Assembly: GCF_023072595.1 (NCBI RefSeq)
Contig: NZ_JALLGK010000008.1
Span: 124,001 to 188,000 of the forward strand
From: Streptomyces sp. XM4193
GTDB lineage: Bacteria > Actinomycetota > Actinomycetes > Streptomycetales > Streptomycetaceae
Direction: 5' to 3'
Length of the DNA stretch: 64,000 nt
This document shows, piece by piece, positions 27,134 through 35,067 of the stretch. A program made the position numbers and the translations under genes. Numbering within the stretch: the stretch's first letter is position 1; each line of letters begins with the position of its first letter. The notes under the pieces were generated by a model. It was not told the DNA's origin. It searched no databases and saw only the letters and a program-made list of their open reading frames with translations.

Positions 27134-29251
27134 TCAGAAGCCGCGGGTGCGCTTGGCGGCGCGACGGCCGGGCAGCGGTGTCTCCAGACCGGGCGTCTTG
27201 ATGAAGAGCCGGGCCAGCTCGCCGCCCAGGTTGACGCCGATGGCGATGGCGAGCGCCAGCGCAGCCGCCGTGGCGAGGTACTGGAAGCCCTTGTCCGTGT
27301 TGCCCTGGGCGATGCCGAGCAGCCCGAAGTAGGTGGCGCTACCGGGCAGCAGCGGGCCGATCGCCGCGGTGATGTACGGCATCGCGGAGGCGAACTGGTA
27401 CCGGGAGAGCAGCTGCCCGAAGAGTCCGACCAGTCCGGCGGCGGCGACCGTCGCCGGTACCGGGTCGATCTCCACCGTGTGCGCGAGGGTCGCGAAGATC
27501 AGCCAGGCGACACCGCCGTTCAGGGTGGCCCACAGCACCGTGCGCAGCTCCTGCTGGAGCAGCACGCAGAAGGCGAACGCCAGCAGCATCGCGGCGAACA
27601 GCTGGGTGACGGGGCGCTCGATGGAGTAGACGGTGTCGGGATCGAATCCCGGCCCGAACTGCTCGCCGAGGTAGAGCACCAGCAGCACGCCGCAGACGAT
27701 GCCGACGATCAGGTACATGACCTCCAGTAGTCGGGCGGCGGCGGTGATGTAGTAACCCGTCAGGCCGTCGTGCACGGCCGCGACCAGCGCCCTTCCGGGA
27801 ATCAGGGCGAAGAGCCCACCGGTGATCACCGCGGAGGCACGCACGCCGTCGAAGACCTCGTGGAGGCCCATGGTGACCATGACGCCGATGGCGGCGGGCG
27901 GCATCGCCGCGGCCACGAACTGGTAGAACTCGGGCAGCCCACGGCTTGAGCACAGCCAGGCGAGGCGGTCGCCGGCCATCGCGCCGAGCGCGGCCAGTAC
28001 GAACACCAGCGGACCGCCGCCGACCAGGGTGGCGGCGGCGCCGGCGAGCAGCCCGGTGGCCATGGTCAGCTCGTTCTTGCTGAACGGGTGCCGGTTGCGG
28101 CGGATCTCCGCCAGCGTCCGGTACGCCTCCTCCAGCGTGACCTCGGAGGAGGTGATGTCGTCCACCAGCCGGAACACGGCGGCCAGCCGGGTGTAGTCGG
28201 TGCCGCGCCGGCGCACCGTACGGCTCAGGCTCACCGGGTCGTCGACCAGCGAGGGCTGGTAGGTGACCGAGAGAAGCGTGAAGGTGACGGTGGGTTCGCA
28301 GCGGTCGAGCCCGTAGGCGTGCGCCACGGCGAACATGGAGGTCTCCACGTCCTCCGCGCCCTCACCGCCCGCCAGCAGCAGCTCCCCGATGCGGAGCGTG
28401 AGGTCGAGCACACGAGGCGCGGCCGGGCCGGTCTCGTCCTCGCCGCGGGGCGAGGGCTCGGGCGCGGGCCGCTCGGCCAGCGGCATCCGGACCATCGTGC
28501 GCATACGGTCCTGCCAGGGCGCCGCCCGCCTCGCCATCGGCCCACGGCCCGCGGTCGTCGGCACACCCCCGGCGGGAGTGAACTGGAAGGCGCTGCCCGG
28601 CTGTTCGCGCTCGGGCAGCCGGAAGCCCTCCGGTACGGCGAACTCCGACGTCGGGTGCTCGTCCACCGGTTCCGGTTCCCGCGCCAGCAGGCCCTTGGGC
28701 ACGGCGAACTCGGACGTGGGGTGTTCGTCCTGCGGAAGCGGCGGCATCGGCACCCCGAAGGGCGGGGTGAAGGTGCTGTGGCCGTCCTCGTAGTCGTCGT
28801 AGTCGTAGAGGGAGTCCGCGTCGTCGACCGGGCCCTCCGGCCACTCCTCGTCGAAGTCCTCGGCGAGAGCCCGCCGGGGGACGCCGGCCGGCAGTCCCAC
28901 GGCGCCGTCCGGCTCGGCGGCACCAGGCTCGTCCTCCGGTTCGGCGTCCGGCTCGTCGGCCGGTTCCGCGGCGGCAGGTTGGGCGTCGGATTCGGCGGCG
29001 ACCTCCTCCGCGATGGCCTCCTCGACCGCGGCCTCCTCGGCCTCGGCGGCCCGCTCCGCGCTCTCGGCGTCCTCCGCCGACGGGGCGTCGGGCGACGCGT
29101 CCGCTCCGCGCGCGTGCTCCCGCTCGGACTCCGGACGCCCGGCGGCGTCCGGCCCGGCAGCCGGCCTGCGGCTCGTCGCGGGGGTCGCGCCCCCGGACCC
29201 CGGACGCTTCCCGCGTTTGTCCCCGACCACGTCCTGCCACTCCTCCGTCAC
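27134..29251 (-). CDS. Threonine/serine exporter, ThrE family, fused two-domain form
   Basis: About 705 aa from a GTG at 29251; a TTG ten codons upstream is an alternative. The N-terminal ~270 residues are acidic low-complexity sequence with two copies of EHPTSEFAVP spaced 22 residues apart. The ThrE_1 domain follows (around DRCEPTVTFTLLSVTYQP, RLVDDITSSEVTLEEA). About ten transmembrane segments then make up the ThrE_1/ThrE_2 channel, ending in a short basic tail. Corynebacterial ThrE exports threonine and serine. Convergent with ppa and divergent from the DUF368 gene (149 bp apart). Confidence 0.9.
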   Translation of the reverse strand: MTEEWQDVVGDKRGKRPGSGGATPATSRRPAAGPDAAGRPESEREHARGADASPDAPSAEDAESAERAAEAEEAAVEEAIAEEVAAESDAQPAAAEPADEPDAEPEDEPGAAEPDGAVGLPAGVPRRALAEDFDEEWPEGPVDDADSLYDYDDYEDGHSTFTPPFGVPMPPLPQDEHPTSEFAVPKGLLAREPEPVDEHPTSEFAVPEGFRLPEREQPGSAFQFTPAGGVPTTAGRGPMARRAAPWQDRMRTMVRMPLAERPAPEPSPRGEDETGPAAPRVLDLTLRIGELLLAGGEGAEDVETSMFAVAHAYGLDRCEPTVTFTLLSVTYQPSLVDDPVSLSRTVRRRGTDYTRLAAVFRLVDDITSSEVTLEEAYRTLAEIRRNRHPFSKNELTMATGLLAGAAATLVGGGPLVFVLAALGAMAGDRLAWLCSSRGLPEFYQFVAAAMPPAAIGVMVTMGLHEVFDGVRASAVITGGLFALIPGRALVAAVHDGLTGYYITAAARLLEVMYLIVGIVCGVLLVLYLGEQFGPGFDPDTVYSIERPVTQLFAAMLLAFAFCVLLQQELRTVLWATLNGGVAWLIFATLAHTVEIDPVPATVAAAGLVGLFGQLLSRYQFASAMPYITAAIGPLLPGSATYFGLLGIAQGNTDKGFQYLATAAALALAIAIGVNLGGELARLFIKTPGLETPLPGRRAAKRTRGF

Positions 29252-29399
29252 GCGAGACCCGTCGGCTTCGGACCTTCCCAACTGTCCACTGTTTCACCAG
29301 GTGGCGAGAGGTGCCTCTCCCCTGCTGGGTGCCCACGAGGCGCAGCATAGGATGTAGCCCGTTCAACCGCCTGTGGAGCCCGTACGGAAACAGGAGATC

Positions 29400-30359
29400 A
29401 TGGCGCCGAGCAACAGCAACTCCCTCGGGACACGCGCGTTCAATGTGTTCAGGGGCGGCCTGATCGGCGTCGTCGAGGTCGTACCGGGGGTCAGCGGCGG
29501 AACGGTCGCGTTGATCATCGGTGCCTACGAGACGCTCATCAACGCCGCCGGTCACATCACCAGCGCCGTGCGGCTCGCGATCTCCGATCTGCCGCGGGGC
29601 AGGGGCGGTGCACGGGCCAAGGAGGAGCTGCGCCGGGCGGACTGGCCGATGGTGCTGCCGATGATGATCGGCATGGTGTGCGCACTGGCACTCGGCGCCA
29701 AGCTGGTCGCCCCGCTGGTGGAGAACCACCAGCAGTACGCGTTCGCGCTCTTCTTCGGGCTGGTGCTGGCGTCGCTGTACATCCCGTACACGCACTCCGG
29801 TCAGCGCTGGAAGCCGCTGAACTACCTGGTGGCAGCGGCGATGGGGCTGGGCGCCTTCTTCCTGACGGGGCTGACCCCGGCGGAGGTGACGGCGAACCCG
29901 CTGACCGTGTTCTTCGGCGGCTCCATCGCGATCTGCGCCCTGGTGCTGCCCGGACTCTCCGGCTCCTTCCTGCTCCTGACCATGGGCCTCTACCAGCCGG
30001 TCATCGACGCGGCCAACGACCGCGACCTGGCGCTGCTCGGCTCGTTCGCACTCGGCTGCGCGCTCGGGCTCGGGCTCTTCGTGAAGGTGCTGAAGTGGGT
30101 GCTGGAGCACCACCACCACATCGCGATCGTCGTCATGACCGGTCTGATGGCCGGTTCGATGCGCGCGCTGTGGCCCTGGCAGGACGACGACCGGAACATG
30201 TACGCGCCGGGTGACGGCGCCCCCGCGACCTTTACCCTGATGGCTTTCGGCTTCGCGCTGGTCGTCACCGTGATCGTCGCCGAACGCCGTATCCGGCAGG
30301 CGAAGGAGCGCCGGGCGGCCCTGCCCGAGCGCGGCCGCCGCAAGCACGCCAGGGTCTGA
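29400..30359 (+). CDS. DUF368 (PopT-type) polyprenyl-phosphate transporter
   Basis: 319 aa from an ATG at 29400, fixed by AGGAG at 29392-29396. About eight transmembrane segments. The family's two inverted half-repeats are recognisable by GLIGVVEVVPGVSGGTVALI near the N-terminus and ALVLPGLSGSFLLLTMGLYQ in the second half. DUF368 proteins (PopT) have been shown in other bacteria to recycle undecaprenyl phosphate across the membrane for cell-wall synthesis. The same role is the best inference here. Single-gene unit. Confidence 0.9.
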   Translation: MAPSNSNSLGTRAFNVFRGGLIGVVEVVPGVSGGTVALIIGAYETLINAAGHITSAVRLAISDLPRGRGGARAKEELRRADWPMVLPMMIGMVCALALGAKLVAPLVENHQQYAFALFFGLVLASLYIPYTHSGQRWKPLNYLVAAAMGLGAFFLTGLTPAEVTANPLTVFFGGSIAICALVLPGLSGSFLLLTMGLYQPVIDAANDRDLALLGSFALGCALGLGLFVKVLKWVLEHHHHIAIVVMTGLMAGSMRALWPWQDDDRNMYAPGDGAPATFTLMAFGFALVVTVIVAERRIRQAKERRAALPERGRRKHARV

Positions 30360-30492
30360 CCCACCCGCCCGGCGCCGGACGCCCGGGCGAGGCGGCCGGA
30401 CGCGTACGAGCCCGGCCCGTACTGCCCGCGCGCGGGTGGCACCGGCGGTCCGTACCCGCGTCGCCCGCGTCGCCCCCGCGTCGCCGTCCGGC

Positions 30493-30921
30493 TCAGGAGC
30501 GGCGGTCGGCGTTCGCGTGCACCGCTTCCCGCAGATACGTCGCGAGGCCCGGCCCGAAGGCGTCGTACGTCGCGGTGAACCGCTCGTCGGCGACGTACAT
30601 GTCGGCCAGCCCGCGGTGCATCTCGTAGCCGCACTCGTAGTGGTGGCCGATCCAGGCCCGGTGCTCCTCCGCCAGATCCATCGCCCGTACGGAGTCGGCG
30701 GGTTCGCCGGACTCCCGCAGCGCGGCGAGGCGGCGGCACAGGCCGTCGTGCTCGGCCATGATCCGCTGCCAGTCCTCCTTGGTGTACGAGGCGGCGCAGC
30801 GCCGCGACTGCCGGTACGCCTCGGTGCCGCCCCAGCGTTCCTCGGCCTCGGCCTCGTAGAGGTCCGGATCGTGGTCGCCGAAGACCTCGAACTTCTCCTC
30901 GGGGGTCAGGTTGACGCCCAT
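30493..30921 (-). CDS. tipAS: TipAS: internal translation product of tipA
   Basis: An in-frame ATG at 30921 (residue 110 of the long form) has GGAGG eight bases upstream, inside the coding sequence. It would give a 142-aa protein consisting only of the drug-binding domain. In S. lividans the same internal start yields TipAS, made in large excess and used to sequester the antibiotic. Conservation of both the start codon and its ribosome-binding site supports the same dual output here. Confidence 0.7.
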   Translation of the reverse strand: MGVNLTPEEKFEVFGDHDPDLYEAEAEERWGGTEAYRQSRRCAASYTKEDWQRIMAEHDGLCRRLAALRESGEPADSVRAMDLAEEHRAWIGHHYECGYEMHRGLADMYVADERFTATYDAFGPGLATYLREAVHANADRRS

Positions 30922-31248
30922 CGTCTGTGCCTCCAGGGTGCGTTGAACGGCGGCGGCCATCTTCCGCAGCTGCTCGATCCGCCCGGTGAGCGCGCGGTGC
31001 TGACGCCGCAGATGTTCGAGCGGGTCGGTCGTCGGATCGTCGAGGAGCAGTGCGATCTCTTCGAGCGGGAAGCCGAGCTCCCGGTAGAAGAGGACGCGCT
31101 GCAACCGGTCGAGGTCCGCGTCGCTGTACCGGCGGTGTCCGGCAGGGGTGCGTTCGCCGGGCGTGAGCAGGCCGAGTTCGTCGTAGTGGTGCAGCGTGCG
31201 CACCGTGACCCCGGCGAGACTCGCGACCCGGCCGACGGAATGGCCCAT
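30493..31248 (-). CDS. tipA: TipA-type MerR regulator with thiopeptide-binding domain (TipAL)
   Basis: 251 aa from the ATG at 31248, preceded by AAGGAGG. The N-terminal MerR winged helix contains SVGRVASLAGVTVRTLHHYD and RRYSDADLDRLQ, followed by a coiled-coil dimer helix (about 77-108). The TipAS drug-recognition domain runs from M110 (MGVNLTPEEKFEVFGD). C206 in HHYECGYEMHRGLADMY matches the position of the cysteine that covalently traps thiostrepton-type antibiotics in S. lividans TipAL. Length is almost identical to that protein. Autoregulated from the promoter at 31279-31309. The gene also carries an internal start for TipAS. Confidence 0.94.
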   Translation of the reverse strand: MGHSVGRVASLAGVTVRTLHHYDELGLLTPGERTPAGHRRYSDADLDRLQRVLFYRELGFPLEEIALLLDDPTTDPLEHLRRQHRALTGRIEQLRKMAAAVQRTLEAQTMGVNLTPEEKFEVFGDHDPDLYEAEAEERWGGTEAYRQSRRCAASYTKEDWQRIMAEHDGLCRRLAALRESGEPADSVRAMDLAEEHRAWIGHHYECGYEMHRGLADMYVADERFTATYDAFGPGLATYLREAVHANADRRS

Positions 31249-31278
31249 GTGCGCCTCCTTGGTGAGTGGAACGGCACC

Positions 31279-31309
31279 ACTGTCCGTCCTCACGTCGCGT
31301 GAGGTGCAA
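31279..31309 (-). promoter_or_regulatory. tipA-type autoregulated promoter with MerR operator
   Basis: On the minus strand: -35 TTGCAC (31309-31304), 19-bp spacer, -10 GACAGT (31284-31279). The spacer overlaps a near-perfect 7-3-7 palindrome CCTCACG/CGTGAGG (31288-31304). The overlong 19-bp spacer with the operator between the hexamers is the MerR-family design, and the sequence closely resembles the known tipA promoter. Confidence 0.85.
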
Positions 31310-31377
31310 GCCCGGCGCTCACCCCGCCCGGCGCTCACCCCGCCCGACGCCCGTCCGCCCCTCGGCTGTCCGGATGG

Positions 31378-31392
31378 CAAAACGCCGTTTTG
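31378..31392. promoter_or_regulatory. 15-bp palindrome upstream of the LysE gene
   Basis: CAAAACG-C-CGTTTTG, a perfect 7-1-7 palindrome ending 32 bp before the exporter start. Its AT-rich arms stand out in GC-rich surroundings. A candidate operator; the binding protein is unknown. Confidence 0.5.
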
Positions 31393-31424
31393 GTCCTTAC
31401 CCGCCGCGTGCCAGGCTACGACCC

Positions 31425-32129
31425 ATGCTGGGTATCACCGACCTTCCCACCTACCTCGTGGGTCTCGCCCTCATCGTGCTGCTCCCCGGGCCGAACTCGC
31501 TCTACGTCGTCTCGGTCGCGGCCCGCCGCGGGGTGCGTCCGGGGTACCAGGCGGCCTGCGGGGTCTTCTGCGGGGATGCGGTGCTGATGGCGCTCTCGGC
31601 GGGCGGCGTGGCCTCGCTGCTGCAGGCGAGCCCGTTGGCGTTCTCGGTGGTGAAGTACCTCGGCGCCGGCTATCTGAGCTGGCTGGCGATTGGGCTGCTG
31701 CGGGGCGCGTGGCAGCTGTGGCGGCGCCGCGCGGAGGCGCCGGAGTCCGCCGCCGCGGGCACCGAAGAGGGCACCGGGCAAAGCACCGGACCGGCCGCGG
31801 CAGGTACGAGCGGCCGCGGGCCGGCACGTGAACTCCCGTTCCGCCGGGCGCTGTTGGCCAGCCTGCTGAACCCGAAGGCGATCCTCTTCTTCGTCTCCTT
31901 CTTCGTCCAGTTCGTCGATCCGGCCTACCCGTACCCGGCGCTCACGTTCGTGGTGCTCGGGCTGTGGGCGCAGCTGTTCAGCTTCGCCTATCTGTCGCTG
32001 CTGATCTTCGGCGGTACGCGGCTGGCGGCGGCCTTCCGCAGCCGGCGGCGTCTCCAGGCGGGCGCCTCGGCGGCGGCCGGCACGGCGTTCCTCGGCTTCG
32101 CGGCGAAGCTTTCGCTCACCAGCGGCTAG
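31425..32129 (+). CDS. LysE/RhtB-family amino-acid exporter
   Basis: 234 aa from the ATG at 31425. About six transmembrane segments. The family signature VGLALIVLLPGPNSLYVVSVAARRG at the N-terminus (written here as the GPNSLYVV core) and the second-half block LLNPKAILFFVSFFVQFV are present. The central loop is Ala/Gly/Thr-rich and longer than in E. coli LeuE/RhtB. Exports small neutral or basic amino acids or analogues; substrate not determinable. Divergent from tipA, and followed 32 bp later by a TetR gene on the same strand. Confidence 0.9.
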   Translation: MLGITDLPTYLVGLALIVLLPGPNSLYVVSVAARRGVRPGYQAACGVFCGDAVLMALSAGGVASLLQASPLAFSVVKYLGAGYLSWLAIGLLRGAWQLWRRRAEAPESAAAGTEEGTGQSTGPAAAGTSGRGPARELPFRRALLASLLNPKAILFFVSFFVQFVDPAYPYPALTFVVLGLWAQLFSFAYLSLLIFGGTRLAAAFRSRRRLQAGASAAAGTAFLGFAAKLSLTSG

Positions 32130-32161
32130 CGGGGCCGCCCGGAGCCAATACGCTGAAGGGC

Positions 32162-32758
32162 ATGGCCCGACCCCGGAAGTTCGACGAAGACCGCGTCCTG
32201 CTCGCCGTCCGCGACGAGTTCTGGGACAAGGGCTACGCGGCGACGTCGCTGGAGGACCTGCTGCGCGTCAGCGGACTTGGCAGGGGCAGCCTCTACGGCG
32301 CCTTCGGGGACAAGCGGCAGCTGTTCCTGCGGGTGCTGCGCGAGTACGACGACGCGAACCTGCTGAGCCTGCGCGAGCGCCTGGAGTCGGCGACACGGAA
32401 GATCGACGCGGTGCACGAGTTCGTGCTCGGCCCGGCCGCCGATCCCACCGGGGCGGCTGCGCGCCGTGGGTGCCTGCTCGCCAACAGCAACGCCGAACTC
32501 GCCTCCGCCGGCCCGGAAGTGGCCGCCGAGGCCCGCCGCAGCCACCAGGCGATCACGGACCTCCTCACCGAAGCACTGGAGCGCGCCCAGCGCGAAGGCG
32601 ACCTCGACCCCGGGGCGGACCCCGCCGAGACCGCCCGCACCGTGCTCGTGGCCCAGCTCGGTCTTCTCGCCCTGGGGCGCACCGGCACGGACGTCGACAC
32701 CCTGGCCTCGGCGGCCCGGTCGACCCTGGCGCGCATCCTGCCCGCCCCCACCCGGTAG
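32162..32758 (+). CDS. TetR-family regulator
   Basis: 198 aa from the ATG at 32162 (MARPRKFDEDRVL). The TetR helix-turn-helix is FWDKGYAATSLEDLLRVSGL with GRGSLYGAFGDKRQLF. The C-terminal ligand domain (GCLLANSNAELAS; TARTVLVAQLGLLALGR) resembles the TetR_C group that pairs with reductases and dehydrogenases. The SDR gene 339 bp downstream has two operator-like repeats in front of it, so it is the probable target. The LysE gene upstream is co-directional and may be in the same transcript. Confidence 0.9.
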   Translation: MARPRKFDEDRVLLAVRDEFWDKGYAATSLEDLLRVSGLGRGSLYGAFGDKRQLFLRVLREYDDANLLSLRERLESATRKIDAVHEFVLGPAADPTGAAARRGCLLANSNAELASAGPEVAAEARRSHQAITDLLTEALERAQREGDLDPGADPAETARTVLVAQLGLLALGRTGTDVDTLASAARSTLARILPAPTR

Positions 32759-32794
32759 CGCGGCCACTCCCCCGCGCACTCTCCCCGATCGCCC

Positions 32795-32871
32795 CGAGCC
32801 CGGTCGCCCCGAGCCCGGGCCGCTCCGAGCCCAACCGCGCCGAGACCGGGCCGCGCCGAGCCCAACCCGCC
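32795..32871. repeat. 15/16-bp tandem repeat, five units
   Basis: Units begin with CGAG at 32795, 32810, 32826, 32841 and 32857, consensus CGAGCCCRRNCGCNC. The last four form a 31-bp higher-order duplication. It starts 36 bp after the TetR stop codon. Confidence 0.75.
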
Positions 32872-33030
32872 CCGGGCCAGCCGCGCCCGTGTCCAGCCGC
32901 CCGCGCCGAGCCCGTCCGCCAGGAGCGCTCCGGCCTCCGGGAGCGCGGCTCGCTCACGGCGCTCGTCCTGCTCCTCCCGCCCGGGCCGCCTCCTGCCCGA
33001 CTCCGGCCGCGCAGCCCCCAACCCTTATTC

Positions 33031-33077
33031 TTGACCGATCAGTCCATATCCCGGAGAGTTATTGACTCAACGGTCCA
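33031..33077. promoter_or_regulatory. Two TetR-type operator copies before the SDR gene
   Basis: TTGACCGATCAGTCCA (33031-33046) and TTGACTCAACGGTCCA (33062-33077) are two copies of a 16-bp imperfect palindrome, TTGAC...GTCCA, 31 bp apart (three helical turns). The first TTGACC may double as a -35. GAGGAGGA at 33086-33093 then precedes the SDR start. Confidence 0.6.
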
Positions 33078-33097
33078 CAATTCTTGAGGAGGACGGC

Positions 33098-33832
33098 ATG
33101 GCCGTCTTGGCAGACAAGGTCGCGGTGATCACCGGAGGCAGTACCGGCATCGGTTTCGCCACCGCACGCGCGTTTCGCGACGAAGGCGCGCAGGTGTTCA
33201 TCACCGGCCGCCGCGAGGCGGCGCTGGAGACCGCGGTCGCCGAACTCGGCGACGGAGTCACCGGGTTGGTGTGCGACGTCGCGGTGCCCTCGGAGCTCGA
33301 CGCGCTCTATCGGACGGTGCGCGAGCGGGCCGGCCGTATCGACGTGCTGGTCGCCAACGCCGGCATCGGCACCGCGGCACCGCTGGGCGAGGTGACGGAG
33401 GAGCTGGTCGACTCCCTGTTCGCCACCAACGTCAAGGGCACGATCTTCACGTTCCAGCAGGCGCTGCCGCACCTGAACGCCGGTGCGTCGGTGGTCCTCA
33501 CGGGCTCGACCGCCGCGACGCGGCCCGATGCGGGACTGGAGGTCTACGCGGCGTCGAAGGCCGCGGTGCGCAGCCTCGCCCGCGGTTGGGCCCTGAGTTC
33601 GCGTGCGCACGGCTTCCGCGTCAACGTGGTGTCGCCGGGCGGCACCCGCACTCCGGGCCTGTTGGAGCTGCTCCCGGCCGAGGTGCTGAAACAGGCCGAG
33701 GGCGACGTCCCGCTGGGCCGGCTCGCCGAGCCGGAGGAGATCGCCGCGGTGACCGTGTTCCTCGCCTCGGATGCGGCGAGCTACGTCAACGGCGCCGAGT
33801 TCTTCGCCGACGGCGGCTACGCGCAGGTGTGA
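33098..33832 (+). CDS. Short-chain dehydrogenase/reductase
   Basis: 244 aa from the ATG at 33098 (MAVLADKVAVITGG), with GAGGAGGA 5 bases upstream; an in-frame ATG 36 bases earlier lacks such a site. Classical SDR: cofactor loop TGGSTGIG, NAG motif in VLVANAGIG, catalytic serine in VVLTGSTAA, YxxxK in EVYAASKAAV, and the PGG/T region. The residue after the second strand (TGRREAAL) favours NADP. Substrate unknown; the genes of this type beside such TetR regulators are often quinone or keto-compound reductases. Confidence 0.93.
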   Translation: MAVLADKVAVITGGSTGIGFATARAFRDEGAQVFITGRREAALETAVAELGDGVTGLVCDVAVPSELDALYRTVRERAGRIDVLVANAGIGTAAPLGEVTEELVDSLFATNVKGTIFTFQQALPHLNAGASVVLTGSTAATRPDAGLEVYAASKAAVRSLARGWALSSRAHGFRVNVVSPGGTRTPGLLELLPAEVLKQAEGDVPLGRLAEPEEIAAVTVFLASDAASYVNGAEFFADGGYAQV

Positions 33833-33937
33833 GCGCCGCGCACCGCACGGCCGGTGCGCGGCCGCTCGGGTCCGGACCCGGGTCCGGACCCGAGAGCGTG
33901 CCGCCCCGGACGGGTTCGAAGTGCCGTGCGGGACGGC

Positions 33938-34909
33938 TCAGTTCGGGAGGATCTCGATCCGTACGTCGTCGCCTTCGCAGAAGCAGAGGTGGTCGCGGAC
34001 CGCCGCCACCAGCGGTTTGGGACTGGGGTAGCTCCAGGCGATCTCGTCGCCCGGCGTCTCGCGCGGCGCCCAGTAGCGGGCGTCGCCCTTGAACGGGCAG
34101 TGGGTGCGCCGCTCGGTCTCCACCAGCTCCGCGGTGCGTACGTCCTCGGGCGGCAGGTAGTAGCGGTCCGGGTAGCCGGTCTCGGTGAGCAGCAGCGGCC
34201 GTGCGCTGTCGGCGATCTCGGCCCCGCGCCACGTCACCCGCACCCTGCCCGCGCCGGCCGGTTCGGCGGTCACCTCGATGCGGTGGCTGTGCCCGTCGGC
34301 GTACGGGTTCGCCGTGCCCTCGGGCAGGACGTCCGCCTCGCGCTCTCCCTCACCGGCCATCACGTATCTGCCTTCCTCGAGTCGGGCGATGAGCCCTTCG
34401 GTCCATGCGGCGGCGCTGTCGGAGGTGTGCACCCACAGGTCCATGATCTCGCCGATGTGGCCCATCTCCGGGGCGGTCGGCCCGCCGGGGCTCCAGTGTG
34501 CGTCGACCTCCGCGCGCCAGGCGCGCAGTGCGGCCACCCGGGCGCGCAACAGCTCGATCGCCTCGGCGCGCGGCAGGTCGACGATGAAGCCGACGGCCGA
34601 GGTGAGCACGTCCGGCTTCTCGTCGATCGCGGTGAGCGCGTGCCGCAGCAGCCGCAGGAACTCCTCCTCGCCGGCCCCGGTCAGCTCGTACTCGGTGCGG
34701 GGCGGTCCGCCGTCGGGGCTCGGCGAGGTGGTGTGGGCGGTCAACAGCTCCTGTTTGGCCAGCTGTTTGAGCGCGTGGTAGATCGATCCGGGCTTTGCGT
34801 TCGACCACTCGTGGGCGCCCCAGAACTCCAGGTCGTTGCGGACCATGTAGCCGTGTGCCCGGCCGTGTTGGCGCACGGCGCCGAGCACCAGCAGACGGAT
34901 CGCGGACAT
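33938..34909 (-). CDS. PadR-family regulator fused to a DUF427 domain
   Basis: 323 aa from the ATG at 34909. Residues 1-~90 are a PadR winged helix (MSAIRLLVLGAVRQHGRAHG, GSIYHALKQLAKQELL, TEYELTGAGEEEFL). Residues ~90-180 are the PadR C-terminal dimer helices (Vir-like). After a short linker, residues ~215-323 form a complete DUF427 domain (VRVTWRGAEIADSARPLLL, YYLPPEDVRTAELVETE, THCPFKGDARYW, AWSYPSPKPLVAAV, HLCFCEGDDVRIE). DUF427 proteins normally stand alone and are of unknown function. The fusion suggests ligand-controlled transcription. No frameshift or gene boundary is visible between the two parts. Confidence 0.88.
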   Translation of the reverse strand: MSAIRLLVLGAVRQHGRAHGYMVRNDLEFWGAHEWSNAKPGSIYHALKQLAKQELLTAHTTSPSPDGGPPRTEYELTGAGEEEFLRLLRHALTAIDEKPDVLTSAVGFIVDLPRAEAIELLRARVAALRAWRAEVDAHWSPGGPTAPEMGHIGEIMDLWVHTSDSAAAWTEGLIARLEEGRYVMAGEGEREADVLPEGTANPYADGHSHRIEVTAEPAGAGRVRVTWRGAEIADSARPLLLTETGYPDRYYLPPEDVRTAELVETERRTHCPFKGDARYWAPRETPGDEIAWSYPSPKPLVAAVRDHLCFCEGDDVRIEILPN

Positions 34910-35067
34910 TCCCGGGCCACTCCCTGCAACTTGTGCGGCTCGCCGCGAGGCGCAACGGCGACAGGCACACACCCTAGTCGGGACGATCACCGGGGTGCCG
35001 GGACACCTGCCGCACACCTCGGTGCGGCAGGCGCGCGCCGGTCGGACCGCTCAGCGCCGCCGACCGC

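Larger units (their letters stand above)
32759..33097. other. Intergenic: repeat array then SDR promoter region
   Basis: 339 bp between the TetR and SDR genes. The left part is a 15/16-bp repeat array; the right part becomes AT-richer and carries the operator pair. No gene seen. Confidence 0.5.

Noticed and set aside
28088..29350. Long plus-strand frame opposite the threonine exporter gene
   Set aside because: Composition is typical of antisense GC-rich shadows; the minus-strand ThrE protein is unmistakable.
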